Assembly (NCBI RefSeq): GCF_903946935.1
Contig: NZ_CAJAXH010000099.1
Coordinates: 1 to 51,143, forward strand
Direction: 5' to 3'
DNA from: an uncultured Thiodictyon sp.
GTDB lineage: Bacteria > Pseudomonadota > Gammaproteobacteria > Chromatiales > Chromatiaceae
DNA length: 51,143 nucleotides
Below are positions 1 through 7,900 of the stretch, in pieces. The translations under genes and the position numbers were made by a program. The notes under the pieces were generated by a model that had not been told where the DNA came from, ran no database searches, and saw only the letters and a list, made by a program, of their open reading frames with translations. How positions within the stretch are numbered: position 1 is the first letter of the stretch; each line of letters opens with the position of its first letter.

Positions 1-347
1 CCATTCATCGTGAGGATCAAGGCCTGGGCCTCTCGGGCGATGTAGAGTACCAGCGCTTGGGAGGTGGTCAGCTCGACCCCTTTCAATTTCCCATAGACCG
101 CGACGATCGAGGCCGCGATGTCGGCATGTCGGTACGCTGCATGAACGCTGGCTTGCGTCTTACACACGACTTGCAGCATCAGTCCCACGAGCGACGAGAA
201 CAGAATGTCACGTGTGTATTGGGTCTGGCGCGTGACCTCGAACCACTGGTCCAGTTTCTCAGTGTTGAGCAACTGCTCCAGCAGCGCCCGAACCATGACA
301 GTAGAAGGGCTTTTTTCGGAAAATTTCTGGAGGATCTCGCCAAACAT
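1..347 (-). CDS. IS4-like transposase, N-terminal part, cut by the window edge
   Basis: A minus-strand frame opens at an ATG at 345-347 and runs off the left edge of the window with no stop, giving about 115 codons. The protein starts MFGEILQKFSEKSPSTVMVR and continues through a segment with TRQTQYTRDILFSS, VVCKTQASVHAAYR and VELTTSQALVLYIAREA. This pattern is familiar from the N-terminal region of IS4-superfamily transposases; the family name is recognition, not a search result. The catalytic DDE part would lie outside the window, so intactness cannot be judged. An in-frame TAG lies upstream of the ATG, which bounds the start. The AT-rich sequence at about 365-415 probably belongs to the end of the element, but no terminal inverted repeat was identified. 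Confidence 0.7.
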   Translation of the reverse strand, partial: MFGEILQKFSEKSPSTVMVRALLEQLLNTEKLDQWFEVTRQTQYTRDILFSSLVGLMLQVVCKTQASVHAAYRHADIAASIVAVYGKLKGVELTTSQALVLYIAREAQALILTMN

Positions 348-690
348 GGCTGCTGTTTCACTCAGGTAGCGCTAAATATCTCCTTATATTACAATATTTT
401 GACGACACCTTAAAAGGGCTGGTCCAGCCTATCAACGAATGCCCGGCCTGCATCTGGACGCTCAACACGGGTCGCTAAACGGGCATTCGACCCTTCGCAG
501 CTTGCGATCAAGGGCGCCAGGTAAGGGCCTGGTGAGTCGCTTCGGGCGACCGGTCGCGGCCTGGGGGCCGCGCCTACGGGGGTAGGAGCGGCCCCCAGGC
601 CGCGACGAATATCATCCGCGGGGTGGCCGGCGTTATGATCAAGCCCGCGCGCCGGCGCTGAATCGACCGGTTTTGCTCGCAGAGGAATCG
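348..690. other. Intergenic region between transposase and moeA
   Basis: No gene is seen here. It holds the AT-rich flank of the insertion sequence (about 360-415), a REP-like palindrome (554-605), and near 624-646 the sequence GTGGCCGGCGTTATGATCAA. That last string resembles the right end of the 123-bp dispersed elements at 35270 and 42485. The moeA promoter should be in this stretch, but no convincing -35/-10 pair was picked out. Confidence 0.5.
554..605. repeat. REP-like inverted pair (REPIN-type)
   Basis: The 18-nt arm 554-571 (TCGCGGCCTGGGGGCCGC) is the exact reverse complement of 588-605. Inside it lies a second short stem, CCTAC (573-577) with GTAGG (582-586). The GTAGGAGCGGC core followed by CCGCGA is the arrangement known for REP elements of Pseudomonas and related gammaproteobacteria. 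It may fold as a stable hairpin upstream of moeA. Confidence 0.7.
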
Positions 691-1950
691 ATGACTGACT
701 TAACCACTGACTGTTATCCCAGCCCGACCAATGGCGCGCCGCTCTTGACGGTCGAGGAGGCGCGCGCGGCCATTCTGGCTGCCGCCGATCCGGTGGCGCG
801 CGTGACCCAGCGGATCGTCTGCGCTGACAGCCTGGGTCGGGTGCTGGCCGAGTCGATCCGCTCGCCCATCGATGTGCCGCCGCACGACAATAGCGCGATG
901 GATGGCTATGCCCTGCGCGCCGACGACCTGGGTGCCGACTGGCGGCTGCCGATTGCCCAGCGCATCGCCGCCGGTGAGTCGCCCCCGCCGCTGCCCCCGG
1001 GCACGGCGGCGCGGATCTTCACCGGCGCGCCGATCCCGGACGGTGCCGACACGGTGGTGATCCAGGAGGAGTGCGAGATCGCGTCCGGCTGGCTGCGGCT
1101 GCGGCGTGCGCCCCAGCGCGGTGGCAATATCCGCCCGCGCGGCAACGACATCGCCGCGGGACAGGAGGTCCTGGCGGCGGGGACACGGCTGGACCCGCGC
1201 CATCTGGGGCTGCTGGCCTCGATCGGGCACCGGGAGGTGAGCGTCCGTCCGCGGCTACGTGTCGCCCTGCTGACCACCGGGGCCGAACTGACCGAGCCCG
1301 GCGAGCCCTTGGCGCCGGGCCGGATCTATAACAGCAATCGCCACCTGTTGGCGGCCTTGCTCCGGGAGCAGGGTTGCGAGTTGATCGATCCGGGGCCGGT
1401 GCCCGACACGCTCGAGGCAACCCAGGCCGCCTTACGTGCGGCGGCCGCGACTGCGGACCTCATCGTCTCGACCGGCGGGGTCTCGGTGGGCGACGAGGAT
1501 CATGTCAAGGCGGCGGTCGCCGCCTGCGGTCAGATCGCGCTGTGGCGGGTCAACATGAAGCCCGGCAAACCCCTGCTCTATGGCCGTATCCAGGCGGCGC
1601 ACCTGATCGGGCTGCCGGGCAATCCGGTGTCGGCCTATGTGACCGCGCTGCTGTTTCTGCTGCCCCTGTTGCGGCGCCTGCAGGGGCGCGACGGCCCCCT
1701 GTTTCCTGAGCCTGAGTCTGCGCGTTTGGCTCACGACTGGCCGCGGGCCCGCCCGCGCCGGGAGTTTCTGCGGGCACGGCTGGTTTACGAGGCCGGGCAG
1801 TTGCCCTGGGCCGAGCCCGCGCAGCGCCAGGGCTCGGATGTGCTCACCGGGGTTGCCCACGCCGACGGTCTGCTTGAACTTCCGCCGGACGCTACCCCCA
1901 AACGGGGTACTATCGTGAATTACTGGTCGCTCGCCCGCCTGCAGGCCTAG
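691..1950 (+). CDS. moeA: Molybdopterin molybdenumtransferase MoeA
   Basis: MoeA inserts molybdate into adenylylated molybdopterin, the last step of molybdenum cofactor synthesis, in the cytoplasm. The 419-residue protein shows the family's expected motifs in order: DNSAMDGYAL, RIFTGAPIPDGADTVVIQEE, GGNIRPRGNDI, STGGVSVGDEDHVK, MKPGKPLLYG and GLPGNPVSAYV. A C-terminal domain-IV segment follows. The ATG at 691 was chosen because AGAGG at 681-685 sits at good spacing. A TTG at 673 in the same frame would add six residues but has no better ribosome site. The gene starts an operon: moaD begins 13 bases after its stop and moaA follows. The length matches the family. Confidence 0.96.
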   Translation: MTDLTTDCYPSPTNGAPLLTVEEARAAILAAADPVARVTQRIVCADSLGRVLAESIRSPIDVPPHDNSAMDGYALRADDLGADWRLPIAQRIAAGESPPPLPPGTAARIFTGAPIPDGADTVVIQEECEIASGWLRLRRAPQRGGNIRPRGNDIAAGQEVLAAGTRLDPRHLGLLASIGHREVSVRPRLRVALLTTGAELTEPGEPLAPGRIYNSNRHLLAALLREQGCELIDPGPVPDTLEATQAALRAAAATADLIVSTGGVSVGDEDHVKAAVAACGQIALWRVNMKPGKPLLYGRIQAAHLIGLPGNPVSAYVTALLFLLPLLRRLQGRDGPLFPEPESARLAHDWPRARPRREFLRARLVYEAGQLPWAEPAQRQGSDVLTGVAHADGLLELPPDATPKRGTIVNYWSLARLQA

Positions 1951-1963
1951 GATCGCCACACCG

Positions 1964-2215
1964 ATGATCGAGATCCTGTATTTTGCCAGCCTGCGCGAGG
2001 CGTTGAGGTGCGACCGCGAGCGGTTCGACTGGCCCGCGCCCAGGCCCGCGGCGGTCTTGCTCGAACAGTTGCGTGCCCGGGGCGAGCCCTGGGCCGCGGC
2101 CTTGGGGGGCGACCGGCGGGTGATGGTCGCGATCAACCAGACGATGGCCACCCCAGATACGGTCATCGCGGATGGCGACGAGGTCGCCTTCTTTCCGCCA
2201 GTCACCGGCGGCTAA
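1964..2215 (+). CDS. moaD: Molybdopterin synthase small subunit MoaD
   Basis: MoaD is the ubiquitin-fold sulfur carrier that, as a C-terminal thiocarboxylate, gives sulfur to precursor Z in the molybdopterin synthase complex with MoaE. The 83-residue protein begins MIEILYFASLREAL and ends FFPPVTGG. The terminal double glycine is the residue pair that is adenylylated and thiolated. Length and motifs match the family. It lies between moeA and moaA with short gaps, so the three genes are probably one transcript. No moaE, moaC or moaB is present in the window, so those genes must be elsewhere. Confidence 0.93.
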   Translation: MIEILYFASLREALRCDRERFDWPAPRPAAVLLEQLRARGEPWAAALGGDRRVMVAINQTMATPDTVIADGDEVAFFPPVTGG

Positions 2216-2234
2216 CGGCCATCGGAGACGATCG

Positions 2235-3227
2235 GTGATTCCAACCAGCCTGACCGACCCCTTTGGGCGCCGTATCGACTATCTGCGCCTCTCGGTCACG
2301 GATCGCTGCGACCTGCGCTGCGGCTACTGCCTGCCCAAGGGGTCCAAGTCATTCGAGGCGCCGGCCGACTGGCTGACCTTCGATGAGATCGTCCGGGTGG
2401 TGGCCGCCTTCGTGACCCTTGGGGTGCGGCGGGTGCGGCTCACCGGCGGCGAGCCACTGGTGCGCCGCGGACTGCCCGAACTGGCCGCGGGTCTGGCCGC
2501 CCTGCCCGGACTCGACGACCTCTCGCTCTCCAGCAACTGCACCCAGATGCAGGCGCAGGCGGTGCCACTGTTCCGGGCCGGCGTGCGGCGCCTCAACCTG
2601 AGCCTCGACAGCCTCAAGCCCGAGCGCTTTGCACAACTCACCGGCGGTGGTCGCCTGTCGCAGGTGATGGCCGGCATCATGGCCGCCAAGGACGCCGGCT
2701 TTGCCCCGATCAAGGTCAACACGGTGGCCATGCGCGGAGTCAACGAGGACGAGTTCCCCGAGATACTGGCCTTCTGCGCCGCGCACGGATTCACCCTGCG
2801 CCTGATCGAGACCATGCCCATGGGCACCGCCGGGCGCGCGGCCCAACGCGACCATTATCTGGACCTGGAGACCGTGCGAAGCCGCCTGCAAGCCCACTTC
2901 AACCTGATCCCGGACCTGATGCCCGGCGGCGGCCCGGCGCGCTATTACCGGCTGGCTGGGAGTGACACTCGCATCGGCTTCATTACCCCGCTCTCCCAGC
3001 ACTTTTGCGCGACCTGTAACCGGGTGCGTCTCGGCGTGGACGGGACCCTGCACCTCTGCCTGGGCCAGACGAACAGTGTCCCGTTGCGCCCACTGCTGCG
3101 CGCCGGTGCCACCGCGGCGGAGCTGGCCGAGCACCTGCGGGCCGCCGTGCGCCTGAAGCCCGAGCGTCATCGCTTCGACGACCAGGCAGAACAGCCGGTG
3201 CGGTGCATGGCCGCGACCGGGGGTTAA
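2235..3227 (+). CDS. moaA: GTP 3',8-cyclase MoaA
   Basis: MoaA is a radical SAM enzyme that cyclises GTP in the first step of molybdenum cofactor synthesis. With the GTG start at 2235 the protein has 330 residues, like other MoaA proteins, and begins MIPTSLTDPFGRRIDYLRLS. GGAGACG lies just upstream. A longer frame from 2172 would overlap moaD and is less likely. The N-terminal cluster motif CDLRCGYC uses Cys25, Cys29 and Cys32. The second, C-terminal cluster region reads FCATCNRVRLG followed by HLCLG. The chain ends in Gly-Gly, a conserved feature needed in this family. The stop codon directly abuts a dispersed repeat starting at 3228. Confidence 0.95.
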   Translation: MIPTSLTDPFGRRIDYLRLSVTDRCDLRCGYCLPKGSKSFEAPADWLTFDEIVRVVAAFVTLGVRRVRLTGGEPLVRRGLPELAAGLAALPGLDDLSLSSNCTQMQAQAVPLFRAGVRRLNLSLDSLKPERFAQLTGGGRLSQVMAGIMAAKDAGFAPIKVNTVAMRGVNEDEFPEILAFCAAHGFTLRLIETMPMGTAGRAAQRDHYLDLETVRSRLQAHFNLIPDLMPGGGPARYYRLAGSDTRIGFITPLSQHFCATCNRVRLGVDGTLHLCLGQTNSVPLRPLLRAGATAAELAEHLRAAVRLKPERHRFDDQAEQPVRCMAATGG

Positions 3228-3376
3228 CCTAAAAGAGCGGTTCTCACGCCAAGTTCGCCAATGTTTTTCAAAACGTTATCGGCGTTCGGCGACTCACCCG
3301 CAGGGTGATGCCGATGCTGCGTGCATTGTTTTGTTTTTTCTTGGCGCCTTGGCGTGAGCAACTGCCGGATTTAGAG
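3228..3376. repeat. Dispersed palindromic element, family 1, copy A
   Basis: The element runs from CCTAAAAGAGCGG right after the moaA stop to about TTAGAG. Its inner arms are CTCACGCCAAG (3243-3253) and CTTGGCGCCTTGGCGTGAG (3340-3358), which are reverse complements over the core. The outer arms match those of the copies at 9672, 35065 and 46762. The left arm is shorter than in those copies. As a hairpin it could end or protect the moe-moa transcript. The rest of the gap up to 3575 shows nothing further. Confidence 0.75.
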
Positions 3377-3575
3377 TTTAAGGGTTTATGCGGCCAGCGG
3401 GCGCACCCACCGCCTTCGGGTCGCCTGATAACTCTTGCATCAAGGTACTTGAATTGATGGCCCGATTGTCGTCTGATTCGCATCGGCGCGGCGGCCATCC
3501 GCGCCGGGGTTCGTCCCCGCCGGTCCACTGCCGCCCCTACCGAGCCTAAGCCCAGTCAAGTATCCCGCCGGAGCC

Positions 3576-4379
3576 ATGATGAACCCTGTCGCGATCCGCC
3601 CCCTGTGGCTGTTGGTCCTGCTCCCCCTGGTCTGCCCGGCCGCGCCGGCCGAGAAGGCCGCGAAGGCGCAGGCCACCGCGCAGCCGGTCGCCGCCCCGCC
3701 GACCGACCTCCCCGCGGCCCCGGCCCGGGCGCCGCTGCCCAGTCCGCCCAGCGGACCCAAGCCGAGCCGCGAGCAGGTGCGGGCCATGATCGATGAGGTG
3801 GCCAAGCAGTATGGGGTAGAGCGCGAGCTGGTGCGCGCGGTGGTCGGCGCCGAGTCCAATTTCAATGCCCATGCGGTCTCGCGCGTGGGCGCGGTCGGGC
3901 TGATGCAGGTGATGCCGGCGACCGCGGGCGATTACGGCGTGACCTCCACCGCGGCCCTGTTCGACCCCAAGACCAACCTGCGCACCGGCACCCGTCACTT
4001 GAAGCGACTGCTGGACAAGTACAAGGGCGACTATGGCCGGGTGATCATGGCCTACAACGCCGGCGAGGGTGTGGTGGACCGTACCAACAGCAATGTCACC
4101 TATCAGGAAACCCTGGACTACACCGAGGCGGTGATCGGCAACTATCGCCGCGGCGGTGGCGCCGCGCCCACCGCGGGGGCGCTGACCAAGGTCCGCCTGC
4201 TGCGCGGCATGCGCAACCGCGGCCAGGCCAGGCGCCTGCTCAAGAAGTACCTCGACCCCTCGCTGCTGTCGCTCAAGGTCAAGCCGACCCTGGCCCTGTA
4301 CTCACTGAGCCCCGCCCTGCACGCGGTCGGTCCGGAGAGCCGCCCGATGTTCGAGCTGGACCAGCGCTCGATGCGCTGA
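3576..4379 (+). CDS. Secreted lytic transglycosylase, SLT domain
   Basis: This is predicted to cleave peptidoglycan between MurNAc and GlcNAc in the periplasm. Residues 1-25 form a signal peptide with a hydrophobic run. A Pro/Ala-rich linker follows to about residue 62. The SLT (Slt70-type) domain covers about 65-180, with catalytic Glu93 in AVVGAESNFNAHA, then VGLMQVMPATA and VIMAYNAGEG. The last 80 residues are not recognised. Two ATGs stand side by side; the second, at 3579, has better spacing from GGAG. The gene stands alone between a repeat and the next gene. A specific Mlt name is not justified from sequence alone. Confidence 0.88.
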   Translation: MMNPVAIRPLWLLVLLPLVCPAAPAEKAAKAQATAQPVAAPPTDLPAAPARAPLPSPPSGPKPSREQVRAMIDEVAKQYGVERELVRAVVGAESNFNAHAVSRVGAVGLMQVMPATAGDYGVTSTAALFDPKTNLRTGTRHLKRLLDKYKGDYGRVIMAYNAGEGVVDRTNSNVTYQETLDYTEAVIGNYRRGGGAAPTAGALTKVRLLRGMRNRGQARRLLKKYLDPSLLSLKVKPTLALYSLSPALHAVGPESRPMFELDQRSMR

Positions 4380-4431
4380 GAACGGGCCGCGGCGCTGCGG
4401 GTGCTGGACGGATGGGGGAAAACCCTGCACC

Positions 4432-4845
4432 ATGGCCGACATCACCTCTGACCCCGGGAGTCTCAACGTGTCCGCTGCCCCGCTTTCTGTCGTCGAGGCC
4501 TTTTTCGCGGCCCTCGATGCCTTCGACTTCGAGCGGGCGCGTGTACTGCTCGCCGACCAGGGGTTCAGTTTTCGCAGTCCCATCGCGGTGTTCGACAGCG
4601 CCGACCAGTTCATCCAGTACGGCGCCCACTCCAGCGGGATCGTCCAATCGAAGCAGGTCCGCAAGGTCTTCGTGGATGGTCCGGACGTCTGTCATTTCCT
4701 GACCTACCGCATCCAGATCTCCGAGAAATTGTCGGTGGACGCCGCCCAGTGGTCGCACGTTGAAAACGGCCGTATCCTGCGCATCCAGACGCTATTCGAT
4801 GCCTCGATCTATCGCGAACTGTTTCCCGGTCCCACGCTCACTTAG
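4432..4845 (+). CDS. NTF2-like / SnoaL-like domain protein
   Basis: A 137-residue soluble protein without a signal peptide. After about 18 variable residues the pattern VVEAFFAALDAFDFERARVL, then F-R-S-P at mid-length and VENGRILRIQTLFDAS near the end, fits the cone-shaped NTF2/SnoaL fold used by small hydrolases, isomerases and binding proteins. No catalytic residues can be assigned, and the substrate is unknown. An alternative GTG start at about 4471 would remove the variable N-terminus. It lies 52 bases after the transglycosylase gene and converges on the long kinase gene. Confidence 0.65.
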   Translation: MADITSDPGSLNVSAAPLSVVEAFFAALDAFDFERARVLLADQGFSFRSPIAVFDSADQFIQYGAHSSGIVQSKQVRKVFVDGPDVCHFLTYRIQISEKLSVDAAQWSHVENGRILRIQTLFDASIYRELFPGPTLT

Positions 4846-4900
4846 ACATTCATCTTTGAGCGAGTAGTTCGTCCGCATTCGACTCCAGCCTGGGGGGCGA

Positions 4901-7900
4901 TTATACGCGCTCCGATCCTCGCGTCGGGCCGACCCGCATGCGGATGGCCTCGCGCAGGGCCGCCGGCTCGAGCGGTTTGCGCAGCACCAGGGGGTGTTCG
5001 GGCAGGTCGTCGGTGGCGGCCAGGGTGCTGTCCTGGCCGGTCATGAGGATGACCGGCAACCCGGGGCGCTCCCGGGCCAGTTGCCGGTAGAGGCCGATCC
5101 CGTCGAGGCCGGGCATGGCGATGTCCGACAGCACCAGGTCGAACCCGTCGTCTTGGGCCAGGCGCGCGAGCGCGCCCTCGCCGTGTTCCGCCTGTTCCAG
5201 TGCCATCCCTTCGAGGGCCAGCAGCCGGGCCACCGCCTCGCGTACCCGCGGGTCGTCGTCCACCAGCAGGACCCGCAGTCCCGGGGGCAGTGCGGCGTCG
5301 GCCGCCGCGGGGACGGCTCGGGATGCGGCCGAATCCGCGGATACGGGCGGCAGCAGCAGCCGGAAGCGGCTACCCTGGTCCGGGTGTGACTCGACCGTCA
5401 GCCCGGCCGCGGAGCGGGCGATGAACTCACGCACCATGAAGAGCCCGAGCCCATGACCACGCTGTTTGGCCTTGGTGGAAAACAGCGGATCGAAGATGCT
5501 CTCGATGATGGCGGGGGCGATGCCGCTGCCGGTATCGGTCACCCGCAACTCCACGCAATCCATGGGTGCCAGGGTCCCGACCGCCAGCGGGGGTTGGCCG
5601 GTCCAATGCTGTGGCGCGGCCTCCAGACGCAGCTCGCCCCCCGCGGGCATGGCGTCCCGGGCATTGAGCGCGAGATTGAGCATGGCCGCCTGCAGAAAGC
5701 CCGCGTTGCTCCAGGCCTTGAGCCCGGGTGGGATGGCGACCGTCAGGCGGATGGTGGGGGGCAGGACCTGCCGCAGGATGCGGGCGAGTTCGGCGATGGT
5801 CTCCGCCAGGTCGATCGGCCCCAGTGGGACCCCCCCGGCGCGGCTCAGTGACAGCATTCCGGCGGTGATGACCTTGGCCTGCCCCAGGGCGCTGCGGGTC
5901 TCCTCCAACACCTGACGGATCTCGGGGTCGCTATCCGCGCCCGGAAAGGCGTTGCCGAGGAAATAGAGGTTGGCGTCGATGACCCCCAATAGATTATTGA
6001 AGTCATGGGCGACCCCGCTCGCCAGGTGCCCGATGGTCTCGCGCTGCCGGGAGGCCACCAGGTCGCGCTGGATCTGCTCCTGATAACGGACCGCGGCGAG
6101 CCGCTGGGCAATCAGCCGGAGCATCTGGCGCTCGGGGTCCCCCAGTTCCAGGCAGGGTTGCAGCCCCCAGAGTGACAGGATGAGCGTCTCGGTCTGCCCG
6201 TCCAACTGCGGGCCGTCGAAGGCCAGACCGACGCAGGAGCGAAAGCCCGTGCTCACCTGGGTCCCCGGCAAGCGTTCAGCGTCCAGCACGCAGGGGCTGC
6301 CCCGGTGCGCCAGGGCCGCCGACAGGACCGCCGCGAGCTGGGCCGGCTGGGGTTGTGCCTGGCCCGCGTCCGGGCCCGCGTCAGTACCAGCGACCGCGAT
6401 CAGGACCTGGTGTTCGCCTTGCGCCCCCACCAGCCCCAGCACCGCCGCCGCAACCCCCAGGCTCCGGCAGCCGAGCCCCAGCAGGGTGCGATCCTTCTGC
6501 GCCGGCGGCAGTGGCTGGTTGATCAGGTCCACCAGTTGTTCGAGCTGGGCGGCATGGCGGCTCAGGGCCTCCTCCAGGACCCGCTGGCGTTGCGTGGCGG
6601 CGTGCAGGTCGGTGATGTCCTCGATCATCGCCAAGGGGGTCGGCGGTGCGCCGGGGTGGCTCGGCAGGAGGGTGACCCGCACGTCGCCCCACACCGTCGC
6701 GCCGTCCGGGCGCAGATAGTGTTTGGTCATGCGGTAGTTGCTGCGCCGCCCGGCCTGCAGTTCGGCGAAGAGGGCCAGGTTGTGGCCCAACTCGTCCGGA
6801 TGGGTCACATCGTCAACGCGCAGTACCGAGAGTTCCTCCGGCGCCCGCCCGAGGAAGGCCGCCAAGGCCCGGTTGACCAGGGTGAAACGCCGATCCGGTG
6901 CAATCAGGGCCATGCCGATGGGGGCGTTCTCGAACACCGCGTTCAGGCGCGCCTCACTCTCCCGGATCAGTCCCTGGGCCAGGTGGCGATCGGTGATGTC
7001 GGTGTCGATACCGCGGTAGCCCAGATAGGTGCCGTCCGCGGCCAACAGCGGCGCCGCGTTGGTCGTCAGCCAGACCCGCCAGCCGTCGATCCCCAGGCAG
7101 AGTCGGTCGAAATCGCGGATCGGCTCACGGCGCTCCATGAGTGCAAAGATGGCGGCCTTGACCTGCTCCCGGTCGGCCCCGGCGAGGTGCTCGTAGAAAT
7201 GGCCGCCGAGCAACTCCTCCGGCCGGAAGCCCAGGACCTGCTCGCAGACCGGGCTTAAATAGGTATAGCGGCCTTCGGGGTCGATCTCCCAGCTCATGGA
7301 GCGGCTCTGATGGGCGAGTTGCTCGTAGCGGAGGTTGCTCGCGCGCAGTTCCCCGGTCGTGCGCGCCCGCTCCAGTGCCCCGGCCAGGAGGCTGGCGAAG
7401 ACCTGGAGGAAACGCACCTCCATCGCCGACCAGTCACGCGGGGTCTGCACGGCGTCGAAGCCGATCGAGCCGAGCAACACCTCGCCGACGGCGAGGGGGG
7501 CGATGAGGATCGATTGGATGCCCTGGGCGACGCAGATCGCCTGCTCCCGGGACCAGTCCGGGGGCAGCCCCCCGACCCGGGGGACTACGATGGGCTCCCC
7601 GAGTGGCAGCCGCTCCATGAGGGCCGGCAGTTCGGCACAGGGGATGGCCCGGTTGAGCACTAGCGCGGGGGGGACCCCCGCCGCCGTCCATTCCATGGTA
7701 TTGCTGAAGGTACGCGCGGACCGATCGAACCGGACCAGGTAGCTGCGGTCCACGCCGCAGAAGCGCCCGATACGCCCGAGCGTGCGCTCGGTCAGGTCCG
7801 CGATCTCCAGGTCGGGCACGCTGACGAACTCGGTGGCCAGGGCCAGCAGTTCGTTGAGCATGGACTCCTGCCCGGCCACCGCCAGCTCGGCCTGCTTGCG

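Noticed and set aside
57-413. Plus-strand open frame of 118 codons at the left edge
   Set aside because: It is antisense to a transposase-like frame on the minus strand that runs off the window; its protein has no recognisable pattern.
400-690. Molybdenum-cofactor riboswitch upstream of moeA
   Set aside because: The only strong structure is a REP-like palindrome; no Moco-motif arrangement was found.
1432-2205. Long minus-strand frame across moeA and moaD
   Set aside because: Composition-driven shadow in GC-rich DNA; moeA and moaD on the other strand carry clear family motifs.
2349-3170. Long minus-strand frame opposite moaA
   Set aside because: Shadow of moaA, which has both iron-sulfur motifs and the correct length.
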